Positions 44,210-53,924 are shown, numbered from the stretch's first letter. The stretch: DNA of 64,000 nucleotides from Mesorhizobium sp. B4-1-3 (GCF_006439355.1 NZ_VFTG01000009.1:124001-188000); one strand, 5' to 3'. The notes: a model not told the origin generated them from the letters alone. Numbers and translations: made by a program.

Positions 44210-45348
44210 GCAAGCCCGGCCATCAGGAGCACGATGACCAGCAATGCGGACAGCGCGACGAAGATCGGCCCGAAGCTCGAACGCTCGGCGACAAAGCCGA
44301 TCGCCGATGGCGCCACCAAAATGCCGGAGTAGCCCATGGTGGTGACGACGCTCATCCCGGTACCGGACGACATGCCTTCCTGGTTGCCGCCGGCCGAAAA
44401 GAGGATCGGCACCATGTTGGCGATACCGAAGCCGCAGAAAGCGAAGGCGGCGATGGCAAGGTAAGGCGAGGGCGAAAGGCCGGCGACCAACATGCCGGCC
44501 GCGGCGACCAGCGCCGAGCCGCGCAGTGTCGCCACGGCGCCGAAGCGGTTGCGTACGCCGTCGCCCAGGAAACGCATCAGCGCCATGACACCGGAGAAGG
44601 CGGCATAGGCGAGGCCGGCGATCGCGAGATCGGCGCCCAACTCCTGGTGCAGGAAGAGCGCCGCCCAGTCGAGCACCGCGCCCTCCGAGATCATGGTGAG
44701 CAGCGCCATCAGCCCGACCAGATAGACGGCCGTGTGACGCGGCAGCGTGAATTTCTGGTGCTCGACCGCCTGCGGCTTGTCCTCGGCGATAAGGTAGCGA
44801 ATGGCAAAGGCGATCACGGCAAAGGCGATCACCGTCACCGCGACGGCATGGGGAAGATAGCCGTAGGTCTGGATCGAGTAGCCGCCGAGCGCGCCGCCGG
44901 CGAAGCCGCCTAGGCTCCAGAAGCCGTGCGAGGACGACATGATCGCCCGCGAAAGCCTTCTTTCCACAACCACGGCGTTGGAGTTCATCGCGACATCCAT
45001 GCCGCCGATCGAGCCGCCGAAGATGAGCATGGCGATGCCCGCCAGCGGCACGTTGGGCGCGAGCGCCACGATCAGCAGGCCGAAGCTGCCGCAGACGCCG
45101 AACCAACGCGTCACGGTGCGCGAGCCATGCCTGGAGATGAGATGGCCGCACCAGGTCATGGCAATCACGGCACCGACGCCGAACAGCAGGATCAGCAGGC
45201 CGAGCGTAAACCGGGTGATGTCGAGCCGGGTGAGGAATACCGGGATCTGCGGCGCCCAGCTGCCGGTCAAGAAACCATTGGCGAGGAAAATACCGGCGAC
45301 GGCCCAGCGGCCGCGCGTCGCGGCCTCAATCGTGGTTTGCATGCTCAT
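44167..45348 (-). CDS. MFS transporter
   Basis: The 393-residue inner-membrane protein has about twelve helices, starting GRWAVAGIFLANGFLTGSWAP, with a cytoplasmic loop motif GHLISRHGSRTVTRW between helices 2 and 3 as in the major facilitator superfamily. It resembles the fucose permease/FucP-like and YbjJ-type group, and the substrate is unknown. Two close ATG codons (45348 and 45342) are possible, with weak ribosome binding sites. The 3' end overlaps the LysR gene on the other strand. Confidence 0.9.
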   Translation of the reverse strand: MSMQTTIEAATRGRWAVAGIFLANGFLTGSWAPQIPVFLTRLDITRFTLGLLILLFGVGAVIAMTWCGHLISRHGSRTVTRWFGVCGSFGLLIVALAPNVPLAGIAMLIFGGSIGGMDVAMNSNAVVVERRLSRAIMSSSHGFWSLGGFAGGALGGYSIQTYGYLPHAVAVTVIAFAVIAFAIRYLIAEDKPQAVEHQKFTLPRHTAVYLVGLMALLTMISEGAVLDWAALFLHQELGADLAIAGLAYAAFSGVMALMRFLGDGVRNRFGAVATLRGSALVAAAGMLVAGLSPSPYLAIAAFAFCGFGIANMVPILFSAGGNQEGMSSGTGMSVVTTMGYSGILVAPSAIGFVAERSSFGPIFVALSALLVIVLLMAGLAHRAEFAPEPVPAE

Positions 45349-45510
45349 GGTCTGAAATCCGCCATGCAAAGGGATTCGCGCGGCAAATTAGATCGATTCA
45401 ATTTGCAGTCAAGAACCGCGCAGGGGAAGTGCTTGGACCAGGTGCGCGACCGAGGGTCAGCATCGTTCGTGGTAGGCTGCAGCTTTGTAGGTTTGGCAAA
45501 AGCGCCCCTC

Positions 45511-45573
45511 ACTTCGTCATCCAGGGTCTGCGCGCGTCGCTTCGCTCCTTGCTCCGCCCTGGAATGACGAAGT
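45511..45573. repeat. Small inverted-repeat element CTTCGTCATCCAGGG
   Basis: ACTTCGTCATCCAGGG and CCCTGGAATGACGAAGT are near-perfect inverted ends of a 63-bp element whose centre reads GCGCGCGTCGCTTCGCTCC. Sequences of this form are dispersed in many Rhizobiales genomes. Confidence 0.7.
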
Positions 45574-45592
45574 CGCGCAGGCGCTCGTCCTA

Positions 45593-45901
45593 TCAATGAT
45601 CCTTCGGCCGCTTTGCCTCGAATTCGGCCTTCTTGGTTGCGGAAGCCTCGGTCTGGTTGAGCGCCTGCCATTCCGCATAGGGCATGCCGTAAATGAGCTC
45701 GCGCGACTCGTCCTTCGACAGCGCGACACCCTCGGCCTCGGCGGCTTCGCGATACCAGTTGGACAGGCAGTTGCGGCAGAAGCCGGCGAGGTTCATCAGA
45801 TCGATGTTCTGGACATCGCCGCGTTCGCGCAGATGCGCCACCAGCCGACGGAAGGCGGCTGCCTCGAAGTCGCGTTTCTGATCGTCGCTGAGTTCGGTCA
45901 T
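45593..45901 (-). CDS. DUF1244 family protein
   Basis: The 102-residue protein matches DUF1244: FRRLVAHLRERGDVQNIDLMN followed by LAGFCRNCLSNWYREAAE, with a Cys-x2-Cys pair, then YGMPYAEW. The function is unknown; it is likely cytoplasmic and may bind a metal through the cysteines. The start MTELSDDQ at 45901 is chosen as the family start. The amidohydrolase gene upstream ends 26 bp before it, so the two are probably cotranscribed. Confidence 0.9.
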   Translation of the reverse strand: MTELSDDQKRDFEAAAFRRLVAHLRERGDVQNIDLMNLAGFCRNCLSNWYREAAEAEGVALSKDESRELIYGMPYAEWQALNQTEASATKKAEFEAKRPKDH

Positions 45902-45927
45902 GGGAAACTCCGGGCCTTTCGGCCTTC

Positions 45928-46725
45928 TCACACCGGCCCGGTGCGCGAGCCGAACAGTTTAACCTGGTGTATATCGGCACGACGGTCGATGGCGTCAACG
46001 ATGGGCGCCAGCCGTTCGGCCCAGGCAAGCGCCCCGGCGCGGTCGGCAATCAGGTCCTGCCGGATCTCGATCAGCGCATGCGCGTAGCCGTTGACGATGG
46101 CATGGCGGAACATGGTGTCGCCGCGCAGCGCGCCGTCATAGGGTTCGTTGTCGCCGACGACGAGGGACTTGTCCTCAGCCAACATGTCGATCAGCGGTCG
46201 CGCTACGCGGTCGTCGCGATCCCACAGCACGCCGACATGCCAGGGGCGGACGAAACCCTGCATCACCGGCGTGAAGGAATGCACGGAGAAAATGAACGGC
46301 GCCTTGCCTGAAGCATGAGCGACAGAGGCGATCATCGCGCCGACGGCGTCGTGATAGGGCCGGTAGAAACGCTCGAGCCGCCGCTCGCGCTCTTCCGCGC
46401 CAATTGGATAATTTCCCGGCACCACGGTTCCGTCATAGAGCTGACGGATCATGGTAGGGTCGTCCTCGCCCCGGTTGGGATCGATCAGCAGCCGCGAGAA
46501 ACCGGCCAGCACGGCCGGCGCGTCGAGCGCTGCCGCCAGTTCGCGCGTCACCGCCTCGACGCCGATGTCATAGGCGATGTGACGGTCGAATTCGGACGCC
46601 GGCAAACCGAGACTGCCGTACTCCTCCGGCAGGTCGCGGCGGGCGTGATCGGCCAGAAGCACGACACCTTTCTTGCGGTCGCCCTCGACAATGTCGAACG
46701 GCGTGAAAACTGTGGATCGGGTCAT
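45928..46725 (-). CDS. N-formylglutamate amidohydrolase family protein
   Basis: The 265-residue product has the family landmarks: VVLLADHARRDLPEEYGSLG with a metal-binding Asp-His, AGFSRLLIDPNRGEDDPT, ERFYRPYHDAV, and FIFSVHSFTPV with a second histidine. Characterised members (HutG type) release formate from N-formylglutamate in histidine breakdown, but many relatives act elsewhere, and no hut genes are adjacent. The start at 46725 (MTRSTVFTPF) is preferred; a longer frame runs into an unrelated region. Confidence 0.88.
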   Translation of the reverse strand: MTRSTVFTPFDIVEGDRKKGVVLLADHARRDLPEEYGSLGLPASEFDRHIAYDIGVEAVTRELAAALDAPAVLAGFSRLLIDPNRGEDDPTMIRQLYDGTVVPGNYPIGAEERERRLERFYRPYHDAVGAMIASVAHASGKAPFIFSVHSFTPVMQGFVRPWHVGVLWDRDDRVARPLIDMLAEDKSLVVGDNEPYDGALRGDTMFRHAIVNGYAHALIEIRQDLIADRAGALAWAERLAPIVDAIDRRADIHQVKLFGSRTGPV

Positions 46726-46929
46726 CGGCTGAAAAGGGGATGGCGGCTGCGATGTGGTATCGTCATTCCACGAAGAGGACGCTGGCGCAATGCCGTTGTT
46801 TGGCCAAGGTTTCGGCGAAAAATCTGCGGTGCGGGGAGAATTTGCGCGACGGGCCCTTCTAAATCGATTGGATTGAACAAAACGGCGCGTTGACATGCGA
46901 CCGGAGTTTGCTGAAAAGGGCTTCGAGAG

Positions 46930-47451
46930 ATGCAAATGTGGTTCGCAAGAGGATCTGCGATGGGTTTTGCCGGCCGGCTGCGCAAGCGCCTGGCTGTGCC
47001 GTTGCTGATCGTCGGCGCGGGATTTTTCGCGATAGCCGCGACCTCGTCGGCCCGGGCCGACTTCCGCGTTTGCAACGCGACGCAAAATCTGGTGGGCGTC
47101 GGCATCGGCTATCGCGCCAAGGCCGGCTGGATCACCGAGGGCTGGTGGCACATCGAAGGATCGACCTGCAAGACGCTGATAGAGGGTCCGCTGTCATCAA
47201 GGTTTTACTATCTTTATGCAGAAGACGCCGAACGCGGCGGGCGCTGGGACGGCCCGATCAACATGTGCGTCGCCGAAAAAGAGTTCAAGATCGCCGGCGT
47301 GAATGATTGCGTCGCCCGGGGCTTCCAGCGCGCCGGATTCCAAGAATATGACACGGGCGAGCAGGCCAGCTGGATGGTCCAGCTGACCGACGAGCCCGCA
47401 ACGGGAGGCGCGCCCGCATCGGCCCCCGCTCCGGGAACAAACAGTCAATGA
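46930..47451 (+). CDS. DUF1036 exported protein
   Basis: The 173-residue protein has an N-terminal export signal (LAVPLLIVGAGFFAIAAT, cleavage likely after ARA) and then the DUF1036 domain (FRVCNATQNLVGVGIGYR, GWWHIEGSTCKTLIEG, FYYLYAE) with conserved cysteines and aromatics. The tail is Pro/Ala-rich. The function is unknown and a periplasmic location is inferred. It overlaps the pyk start by four bases (ATGA), so the two are cotranscribed, as in many Rhizobiales. Confidence 0.9.
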   Translation: MQMWFARGSAMGFAGRLRKRLAVPLLIVGAGFFAIAATSSARADFRVCNATQNLVGVGIGYRAKAGWITEGWWHIEGSTCKTLIEGPLSSRFYYLYAEDAERGGRWDGPINMCVAEKEFKIAGVNDCVARGFQRAGFQEYDTGEQASWMVQLTDEPATGGAPASAPAPGTNSQ

Positions 47452-48875
47452 GACGTAACCGCAAGGTCAAGATCCTCGCTACCATCGGTCCGGCTTCCTC
47501 CTCCGAGGAAATGCTCAAGAAGCTCTTCGAAGCGGGCGCCGATGTCTTCCGCATCAATATGAGCCATACCGATCATGAGCTGATGCGCACGCTGGTCGGC
47601 CGCATCCGTGCGGTCGAGGCCGCCGTCGGCCGGCCGATCGGCATCCTCGCGGATTTGCAGGGGCCGAAGCTCAGGGTCGGCAAGTTCGCCAACGTCAAGG
47701 AAGCGCTGGCACCGGGGCAGACGTTCACGCTCGACGACAATCCCGAGCCCGGCAATTCCAGCCGTGTCTACCTACCGCACCCCGAAATCCTGAGCTCGGT
47801 CGAGGCCGGTCACAGGCTTTTGATCGACGACGGCAAGCTGGAATTGAAGGCGGTGAAGGCCGACGGCAAGTCGATCACCTGCACGGTCGTCGCCGGCTCG
47901 GGCATTTCCGACAAGAAGGGCGTCAGCCTGCCCGACACCGACCTGCCGGTCGGCGCGCTGACCGAAAAGGACCGGGCCGACCTCGACGCGGTGCTCGCCG
48001 CCGGTGTCGACTGGGTGGCGCTGTCCTTCGTGCAGCGGCCGGAGGATCTGGCCGAGGCGCGCAAGATCGCGCGCGGCCGCGCGCTGATCATGGCCAAGAT
48101 CGAGAAGCCGCAGGCGGTTGCCCGGCTGCCCGAAATCATCGAGCTGTCCGACGCGCTGATGGTCGCCCGCGGCGATCTCGGCGTCGAGATGCCGATCGAA
48201 GCCGTGCCCGGCATCCAGAAGCAGATCACGCGCGCGGCGCGCCGCGCTGGCAAGCCGGTGGTGATCGCCACGCAGATGCTGGAATCGATGATCACCGCGC
48301 CCGTGCCGACCCGCGCCGAGGTCTCCGATGTGTCGATCGCGGTGTTCGAAGGCGCGGACGCGATCATGCTGTCGGCCGAATCCGCGGCCGGCGCCTATCC
48401 GGTCGAGGCGGTCGGCATGATGAACCGCATTGCCGCCAAGGTCGAAGCCGACCCGACCTATGCCGGCATCATCAATGCGCAGCGCTCGGAGCCCGAGGCA
48501 ACCGGCGCCGACGCCATTTCGCTTGCTGCGCGCGAGATCGCCGAGACGCTGAAGCTGTCGGCGATCATCTCTTACACGGCATCCGGCACGACCGGCCTGC
48601 GCGCCGCGCGCGAGCGCCCGCAGGTGCCGATCGTGGCGCTGTCGCCGATCCTCAACACGGCGCGCCGCCTGTCGCTGCTGTGGGGCACGCATTGCGTCGT
48701 CTCGGAGGACGCGACCGATCTCGACGACATGGTCGACCGGGCCTGCCGCATCGCGCTGGAGGAAGGTTTCGGCAAGCCGGGCGACCGGGTGATCATCACC
48801 GCTGGCGTGCCGCTCAGGACGCCAGGCTCGACCAATATGCTGCGGATTGCGTATGTTGGGTCGGAGACCCATTAG
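47448..48875 (+). CDS. pyk: Pyruvate kinase
   Basis: This glycolytic enzyme converts phosphoenolpyruvate and ADP to pyruvate and ATP. The 475-residue product shows KILATIGPASSS at the N-terminus, FRINMSHTDHE, the active-site signature ALIMAKIEKPQAV with the catalytic lysine, and VARGDLGVEMP, then a C-terminal allosteric domain. The start overlaps the DUF1036 stop, so translation is coupled. A 130-bp dispersed repeat begins directly after its stop codon. Confidence 0.97.
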   Translation: MRRNRKVKILATIGPASSSEEMLKKLFEAGADVFRINMSHTDHELMRTLVGRIRAVEAAVGRPIGILADLQGPKLRVGKFANVKEALAPGQTFTLDDNPEPGNSSRVYLPHPEILSSVEAGHRLLIDDGKLELKAVKADGKSITCTVVAGSGISDKKGVSLPDTDLPVGALTEKDRADLDAVLAAGVDWVALSFVQRPEDLAEARKIARGRALIMAKIEKPQAVARLPEIIELSDALMVARGDLGVEMPIEAVPGIQKQITRAARRAGKPVVIATQMLESMITAPVPTRAEVSDVSIAVFEGADAIMLSAESAAGAYPVEAVGMMNRIAAKVEADPTYAGIINAQRSEPEATGADAISLAAREIAETLKLSAIISYTASGTTGLRAARERPQVPIVALSPILNTARRLSLLWGTHCVVSEDATDLDDMVDRACRIALEEGFGKPGDRVIITAGVPLRTPGSTNMLRIAYVGSETH

Positions 48876-49005
48876 GGCGTGTTAATATTCGGGTGAGGCC
48901 GGCCTGCAAATGCCGGCTTCCGGTGCTTACGTACTTTAGGTACGCTCCGCTCCGATTCTCGGAAGCCACTACTTTCGACTAGGCCTGATCTGAATCTCGA
49001 CATAG
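48876..49005. repeat. MITE-like 130-bp repeat, copy 2 (after pyk)
   Basis: It has the same blocks as the copy after phaR: AATATTCGGGTGAGGCC, GGCCTGCAAATGCCGGCTTCC, ACGTACTTTAGGTACG, TTCTCGGAAGCC and GCCTGATCTGAATCTCGACA. The inverted ends are imperfect, as in copy 1. It starts at the base after the pyk stop. Confidence 0.8.
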
Positions 49006-49048
49006 CTAACCGTCTCGCCGTGGCATTCAGGAGCTAATTCCCGAAATT

Positions 49049-50110
49049 TCAACCCGGCGCCAATTCGGCGTCGGGCACTTTGATGTCGGGGCATTTGCCA
49101 TCGTGGTAGGCGTCGCTGGCGATCCGGCCCTCCACGATCCTGGCCATCGCTTGCAGATCGACATCTTTTCCCGCGACTTTCTGGATTGCGCCCACGACAA
49201 GGTCGGGCGCGATCCAGTCCGGCTTGTGGCCGAGATTTGGGACCCAGATCAATTCGGCGCCGGGAACGTCGCGCTCCAGACCGACGGAGTGGACCCTGGC
49301 ATAGACCACCTTGTCGCGATCGCCGGAGATGACGACGGCCGGCGCCTGGATTTCGCGGTAAGCAGGTGTGGCGGCGCGGACATAGTCGTAGAGCTGGGCG
49401 ACGTCGCGGGCATTCGCCCGGAAGGCAGATGGCCTGAGCACCAGCGGGATCGAGGCGTCGTCGATATAGCCTTCCGGCACTTTGTTGGGCGAGAAGACGC
49501 AAGCCGTGGCATCGCCGATCCGCAGCATGCCCGCCGGACAGGCTAGCGTTTCGGAAAACAGCCAGCCGATTCCCGGCGTGGCGGTCAGCTTGTAGTACCA
49601 GGCGGTCGCACCGCCCGGCCAGGGATGCGTGGCGGCTGACACGAAGACGAGACCGGCTGTTTTGTCGGGATGCTGGCGGGCGAAAGCCGTGGTGATCGCG
49701 CCGCCGAAGGAATGCGCGACGATGACGGCCTTTTTGATTCCGATGTGGTCCATCAGCGCGGCGATTGTGTCGGCCTGCGCGGCAAGCGTCTCATTATCGC
49801 CGCGCTCCGACCAGCCGAAACCAGGACGGTCGAGGAACAGCACCTCCGCGCGGCCTTCGAGCAAGGGCCTCAGCGGCAGCATCTGGTCCTTCAGATTGGC
49901 GCTGGCGCCGTGGATGAACACGACCGGCGGCAGGTCGGCGCGGGCCGGCGCCCGGACATGGACATAGTGGATGCGCGCGCCCCTGATCTTGGCGAACGCG
50001 CCGATGGGCGGGCTGCGGCGCTCGATCAACCAGACGCCGGCGCGGGTGATGCCGGCCAGGGCAAAGAGGAGCGCAACGAGGAAGAGGAGGACGGCGCAGG
50101 TGAAGTTCAT
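49049..50110 (-). CDS. Alpha/beta-hydrolase, membrane-anchored
   Basis: The 353-residue protein has an N-terminal membrane helix (CAVLLFLVALLFALAGITRAG) and a hydrolase domain with the oxyanion motif VVFIHGASANL, the nucleophile in VAHSFGGA and a late histidine in NLGHKPDW. The substrate is unknown. The start at 50110 places the helix at the N-terminus; a longer frame extends into the repeat at 50112-50212, which argues against it. Confidence 0.85.
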   Translation of the reverse strand: MNFTCAVLLFLVALLFALAGITRAGVWLIERRSPPIGAFAKIRGARIHYVHVRAPARADLPPVVFIHGASANLKDQMLPLRPLLEGRAEVLFLDRPGFGWSERGDNETLAAQADTIAALMDHIGIKKAVIVAHSFGGAITTAFARQHPDKTAGLVFVSAATHPWPGGATAWYYKLTATPGIGWLFSETLACPAGMLRIGDATACVFSPNKVPEGYIDDASIPLVLRPSAFRANARDVAQLYDYVRAATPAYREIQAPAVVISGDRDKVVYARVHSVGLERDVPGAELIWVPNLGHKPDWIAPDLVVGAIQKVAGKDVDLQAMARIVEGRIASDAYHDGKCPDIKVPDAELAPG

Positions 50111-50111
50111 G

Positions 50112-50212
50112 CGGGATAGGGGAGTAGGGGAGTAGGGGAGTAGGGATAAACTATTCTGGCGCCGTTTATGGCATCCAAACATACTCCCTTATTCCCCCTA
50201 TTCCCTTACTCC
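50112..50212. repeat. Inverted GAGTAGGG repeat, second copy
   Basis: The left arm GGGATAGGGGAGTAGGGGAG, continuing with another GAGTAGGGA, faces ACTCCCTTATTCCCCCTATT and CCTTACTCC on the right. The units match those between phbA and phbB. It fills the short gap between two minus-strand genes. Confidence 0.7.
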
Positions 50213-50222
50213 GTTAAAAAGT

Positions 50223-50837
50223 TCAAATCCCCTCGCCGGCCAGTTCTTCCGAAAGCGTCGAGACCTGGTTCTGGGCGCTGCGCATCATCGGGTAGATCGC
50301 CAGCACCTTCTGCCACGCTTCCAGTGCCGATTGCTTGTGGCCGGTCTCGGTCATGATCTGGGCGAGGCCTGACAGCGCCCCGAAATGGCGCGGTTCGAGC
50401 TGCAAGGTGCGGTCGATGTCGGCCATCGACTTCCCGTAGTTCTTCATCAGGAAATGCACGGTAGCGCGGCGGTTCCAGCCTTCGGCATAGTCGGGCTGCA
50501 AGGTTACGACCTGGTCGAGGAAGTCGAGGGCGACGTCGAATTTCTGGTCTTCGGTCGCCTTCTGCGCCCACTGCATCATCAGATCGATCGAGGCGCTGCC
50601 CGACTGGTTCCATTCGTTCCAGATGCGGCCGGCGATGCGCTCGGCCGCCTTCTCGTTGCGCTCGCGCTTCAGCTCGGTGAAGAGCTGGTCGAGGCGGCCC
50701 TGCTTGGTCGGGGCAGTCGGCGGCGGCGTGACGGCCGGCGGCGCGGTATCCGGAGGCAGCGCGCCCGGCACCTCTTCGGCTCCTGCAGGCAAGCCGGAAA
50801 ACAAAAGGGCGCCGAAAAATGCAAAAAGAATCCGCAT
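50223..50837 (-). CDS. Exported tetratricopeptide-repeat protein
   Basis: The 204-residue protein has a signal peptide (MRILFAFFGALLFSGLPAGA), a Pro-rich linker, then TPR helices (for example KFDVALDFLDQVVTLQPDYA and YGKSMADIDRTLQLEPRHFG). It is probably periplasmic and mediates protein contacts; no enzymatic motif is seen. It stands upstream of the hydrolase gene on the same strand with the repeat between. Confidence 0.87.
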   Translation of the reverse strand: MRILFAFFGALLFSGLPAGAEEVPGALPPDTAPPAVTPPPTAPTKQGRLDQLFTELKRERNEKAAERIAGRIWNEWNQSGSASIDLMMQWAQKATEDQKFDVALDFLDQVVTLQPDYAEGWNRRATVHFLMKNYGKSMADIDRTLQLEPRHFGALSGLAQIMTETGHKQSALEAWQKVLAIYPMMRSAQNQVSTLSEELAGEGI

Positions 50838-50940
50838 CGCCGGAATCTAGTCCCGGACGGCGGATCGTCAAAGTGATTTTAGCGTGAGAGTGCTGGCAAA
50901 CCGGCGTTCGACATAAGCGGGCGCGGCGTGGTCTCTTGGT

Positions 50941-50988
50941 GCATGTCGTTGTCCCAAAACCGCTTGGCACTTTTGGGCGACATGCATC
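50941..50988. repeat. Palindromic repeat of the GCATGTCG type
   Basis: GCATGTCGTTGTCCCAAAACC, GCTTGGCACTTTTGGGCGACATGC form an inverted repeat. It has the same block order as the second half of the element at 7005-7099. Confidence 0.7.
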
Positions 50989-51005
50989 AAGCCGCGCAGC
51001 AAAGC

Positions 51006-51131
51006 TCAGCCCTGGCGCGCCTTGTAGCGCGGAGCCGTCTTGTTGATGATATAGATGCGTCCCTTGCGGCGAACCAGCCGGTTGTCGCGGTGACGCGCCT
51101 TGAGCGCCTTGAGCGAATTCTTGATCTTCAT
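51006..51131 (-). CDS. rpmJ: 50S ribosomal protein L36
   Basis: The 41-residue product ([20 protein letters not shown], ending YKARQG) is L36 of the zinc-free type: the cysteines of the classical zinc ribbon are absent and a YIINK segment is present, as in YkgO-like paralogues and the standard alphaproteobacterial L36. Start and end are unambiguous. It is too short for many ORF scans. Confidence 0.95.
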   Translation of the reverse strand: MKIKNSLKALKARHRDNRLVRRKGRIYIINKTAPRYKARQG

Positions 51132-51363
51132 GGTCTTGCCTGTTCGGTCAGGGCCCGTCCCGGGCCGAATTTTAAAGGCGCGCCCGAAAACAAGCGCGCC
51201 TTTGAACTTGCGTGGCTCATAAACGAGGAGTGTTGTCCGTGTCAACCACGTGACGGTGCCGAATAAGGCAATTGGCGCGATCCATCAAATATTCGCCATC
51301 GCGGCATTGCGCGACCCATGGGCGGCTGGGATGGTGGCCCATGCCCAAGCGACTGGAGATTCC

Positions 51364-51785
51364 ATGCGCAGTCTCGTTTTGTCCGCCTTTCTTGTTCTTC
51401 TGGCAACCGGCCCGGCAGCCTTTGCCGAGGATTGTGACCGCAACGACGACAGCCAGTCGATGCTGAACATCTGCGCCGATGCCGACTATCAGGCGGCCGA
51501 TGCCAAGCTAACGCCGCCTATAAGAACATCGTCGACAGCAACGATCAGGCGTCGAACAAGCTGCTGCAGACGGCGCAACGCGCCTGGATCTCGTTTCGCG
51601 ATGCCGAATGCGCCTATTCGACCGCCGGCAGCGAAGGTGGCTCCATCCACCCGACGGAGATGTCGGAATGCCTGACGAAGCTCACCAACGAGCGCATCAA
51701 GCAGCTTACCTCCGACGCCAACTGCAAGCTCAGCGATCGGAGCTGCGCCGGCTCGGATGCGGGCGACGACCAGGATATGCAATAG
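51364..51785 (+). pseudogene. DUF1311 (LprI-like) exported protein, frameshifted
   Basis: The first frame gives a signal peptide (MRSLVLSAFLVLLATGPAAFA) and EDCDRNDDSQSMLNICADAD, then loses similarity after ADAKL near 51510. In the next frame the family sequence resumes as NAAYKNIVDSNDQASN, then QRAWISFRDAECAYSTAG and TEMSECLTKLTNERIKQL to a stop at 51783-51785. One missing base near AAGCTAACG explains it. No slippery heptamer is visible, so a mutation or a sequencing error is more likely than programmed frameshifting. TGGAGATTCC precedes the ATG. Confidence 0.85.
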
Positions 51786-51788
51786 GCC

Positions 51789-52865
51789 TTATTTCGGTCT
51801 GACGAGGCGCGTGAAATGGCCCATCTTGCGGCCGGGTCGTGACTCGGCCTTGCCGTAGAGATGCAGCACCAATTCGAGTTCCTTGAGCAGCGCCGGCACC
51901 TTCAGCATGTCGTCGCCAATCAGGTTTTCCATCACGCAGTCGAAATGGCGGAGGGGCGAGCCAAGCGGCAGGCCGGCGACGGCGCGGATATGCTGCTCGA
52001 ATTGCGAGACGACGCAGGCGGCCTCCGTCCAGTGGCCAGAATTGTGCACGCGCGGCGCCAGCTCGTTGACGAGCAGCGAGCCGTCGGCGAGAACGAAGAA
52101 CTCGACGCCAATGACGCCGACATAATCGAGCGCGGTGAGGATTTTGGCCGCCGCCTCCTTGGCCGCCGAAGCGGTTTGCAGTCCGATGCCGGCCGGCAGG
52201 GTCGAGGTCCGCAATATGCCTTCGCGGTGAACGTTTTCGGCCGGATCGTAAGCCGCGACCGCGCCGTCCAGCCCACGCGCGGCGATCACCGAAATCTCGC
52301 GCTCGAAGGCGACCAGCGATTCCAGGATCAGCGGCACATTGCCCATCGCCTCGCAAACGCCGGCAAAGCCGCCCGTTTCCATGTTGCGGAAGACGCGCTG
52401 GCCCTTGCCGTCATAGCCCATGCGGCGCGTTTTCAGCACGCCGCTGCCATCGAACTTCTTCAGGGCCTCTGTCAGCTGTTCGTCGTTGTCGACCGGGCAG
52501 AATTCGGCTGTCGGAATGCCGATACCGTTGAGAAAGCTTTTCTCGGTGAGGCGATCCTGCGCCGCGTCGAGCGCGCGGGCCGGCGGGTAGACCGGGACCG
52601 TTGCCGCCAACATTTCGGCAGCGGCCACCGGGACATTCTCGAATTCGTAGGTGACGACGGCGCAGGCGGCGGCCAGATCGGCAAGCGCCGCCGGATCGTC
52701 ATAGGCGGCGACGATCTGCCGGTTCGCGACCTGCGCGGCCGGGCAGTCGGCCTGCGGCTCCAGCACGATGGTGCCGTAACCGAGGCGGGCGGCGGCCATA
52801 GCCAGCATGCGGCCAAGCTGGCCGCCGCCAATGATGCCGATGGTCGATCCCGGCGCTAGGCTCAC
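51789..52865 (-). CDS. purK: 5-(carboxyamino)imidazole ribonucleotide synthase
   Basis: PurK carboxylates AIR with ATP and bicarbonate in purine synthesis. The 358-residue ATP-grasp protein starts [20 protein letters not shown]. It keeps the ATP-binding [15 protein letters not shown] block and the late [13 protein letters not shown] motif. It begins with GTG at 52865, overlapping the purE stop by four bases, so purE-purK are translationally coupled. Confidence 0.96.
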   Translation of the reverse strand: MSLAPGSTIGIIGGGQLGRMLAMAAARLGYGTIVLEPQADCPAAQVANRQIVAAYDDPAALADLAAACAVVTYEFENVPVAAAEMLAATVPVYPPARALDAAQDRLTEKSFLNGIGIPTAEFCPVDNDEQLTEALKKFDGSGVLKTRRMGYDGKGQRVFRNMETGGFAGVCEAMGNVPLILESLVAFEREISVIAARGLDGAVAAYDPAENVHREGILRTSTLPAGIGLQTASAAKEAAAKILTALDYVGVIGVEFFVLADGSLLVNELAPRVHNSGHWTEAACVVSQFEQHIRAVAGLPLGSPLRHFDCVMENLIGDDMLKVPALLKELELVLHLYGKAESRPGRKMGHFTRLVRPK

Positions 52866-53356
52866 GGCGCGTCCGTCGGCTCGGCGGCAACCTTGGCGGT
52901 CTGCGCCGCGCGCCAGGCGTCGAGCCGGGCCGCGAGCTTGTCGTCACTGAGCGCCAGCACCGCGGCGGCGAGAAGGGCTGCATTGGCGGCACCTGCCTTG
53001 CCGATCGCCAGCGTGCCGACCGGGATGCCGGCCGGCATCTGCACGATGGAAAGCAGCGAGTCCTGGCCCGACAGCGCCTTGGATTCGACGGGAACGCCGA
53101 AGACGGGCAGCGGCGTCATCGCTGCCGTCATGCCAGGCAGGTGCGCAGCGCCGCCAGCGCCGGCGATGATCACCTTGTAGCCGGCCGCCTTGGCGCCCTT
53201 GGCGAATTCATAGAGGCGGTCGGGGGTGCGGTGCGCCGAGACGATCAGCCGCTTGTGCGGAATGCCCAGCGCCTCCAGCGTCTCCGCGGCCTGGCGCATC
53301 GTCGCCCAGTCGGACTGGCTGCCCATGATGATGGCGACGTCGGCACGCTGATCGGT
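52862..53356 (-). CDS. purE: N5-carboxyaminoimidazole ribonucleotide mutase
   Basis: PurE moves the carboxylate of N5-CAIR to give CAIR, acting after PurK. The 164-residue product shows the class I motifs [22 protein letters not shown] and [11 protein letters not shown]. The start is taken as TTG at 53356, giving MTDQRADV, because GGGGAG stands seven bases before it; another TTG at 53380 lacks such a site. Use of TTG may lower expression relative to purK. Confidence 0.93.
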   Translation of the reverse strand, partial: TDQRADVAIIMGSQSDWATMRQAAETLEALGIPHKRLIVSAHRTPDRLYEFAKGAKAAGYKVIIAGAGGAAHLPGMTAAMTPLPVFGVPVESKALSGQDSLLSIVQMPAGIPVGTLAIGKAGAANAALLAAAVLALSDDKLAARLDAWRAAQTAKVAAEPTDAP

Positions 53357-53479
53357 CAAGGTTTCGCTCCCCGGCGGCAAAGGCGCGCCTTAGCGGAATT
53401 CGCCGATAGCCGCAAGGATTGTCGCTGCCTGCAGTCCTTTCGGCCGGCGGGGTCCGCGACCTTGCCCGTCGCTCTCCGC

Positions 53480-53683
53480 CTAAGCGATGATATCGGGGAT
53501 GATGCGGTCTTCTAGCGCCGACAGCCGGTCTTTCAGAATCAGCTTCTTTTTCTTCATGCGCTGGATTTGAAGCGGGTCGCAGCCTGTGGCGATCATCGCG
53601 TTGATGGCGGCGTCGAAATCGGCGTGTTCCTGTTTGAGCCGGGAATATTCGAGGCGTATTTCAGCCTGTTCCTGTTCGGACAT
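53480..53683 (-). CDS. DUF465 (YdcH-like) small protein
   Basis: The 67-residue protein is mostly charged helix (YSRLKQEHADFDAAINAMIA, then QIQRMKKKKLILKDRLSALE), matching DUF465, a family of small coiled-coil proteins of unknown function widespread in alphaproteobacteria. A second DUF465 gene lies 240 bp away on the opposite strand. Confidence 0.88.
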   Translation of the reverse strand: MSEQEQAEIRLEYSRLKQEHADFDAAINAMIATGCDPLQIQRMKKKKLILKDRLSALEDRIIPDIIA

Positions 53684-53924
53684 TATCTACCATCTGCGTA
53701 TGCATCGCCCAATCGGGCTGTCTGGGCGGGGCGGTCGGGTCTATCTGTTTGCGACCGGCGCGCAGCCCTTATCACATTTCACTTTGTCGTGGAATGCTAC
53801 CACGCGGCATTCGACATCGAGATCGGTTGGTGGCAAACTGTCATGGTGCCGTCACAGTCGCAACCTGCGGTGGAGGCGCCCGCGACGGCTGCAATCGAGG
53901 AAACCATGAAAGGGAGAACCAATC

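Noticed and set aside
51500..51520. Programmed ribosomal frameshift in the DUF1311 gene
   Set aside because: No slippery heptamer or following structure is visible; a plain one-base deletion or sequence error explains it better.
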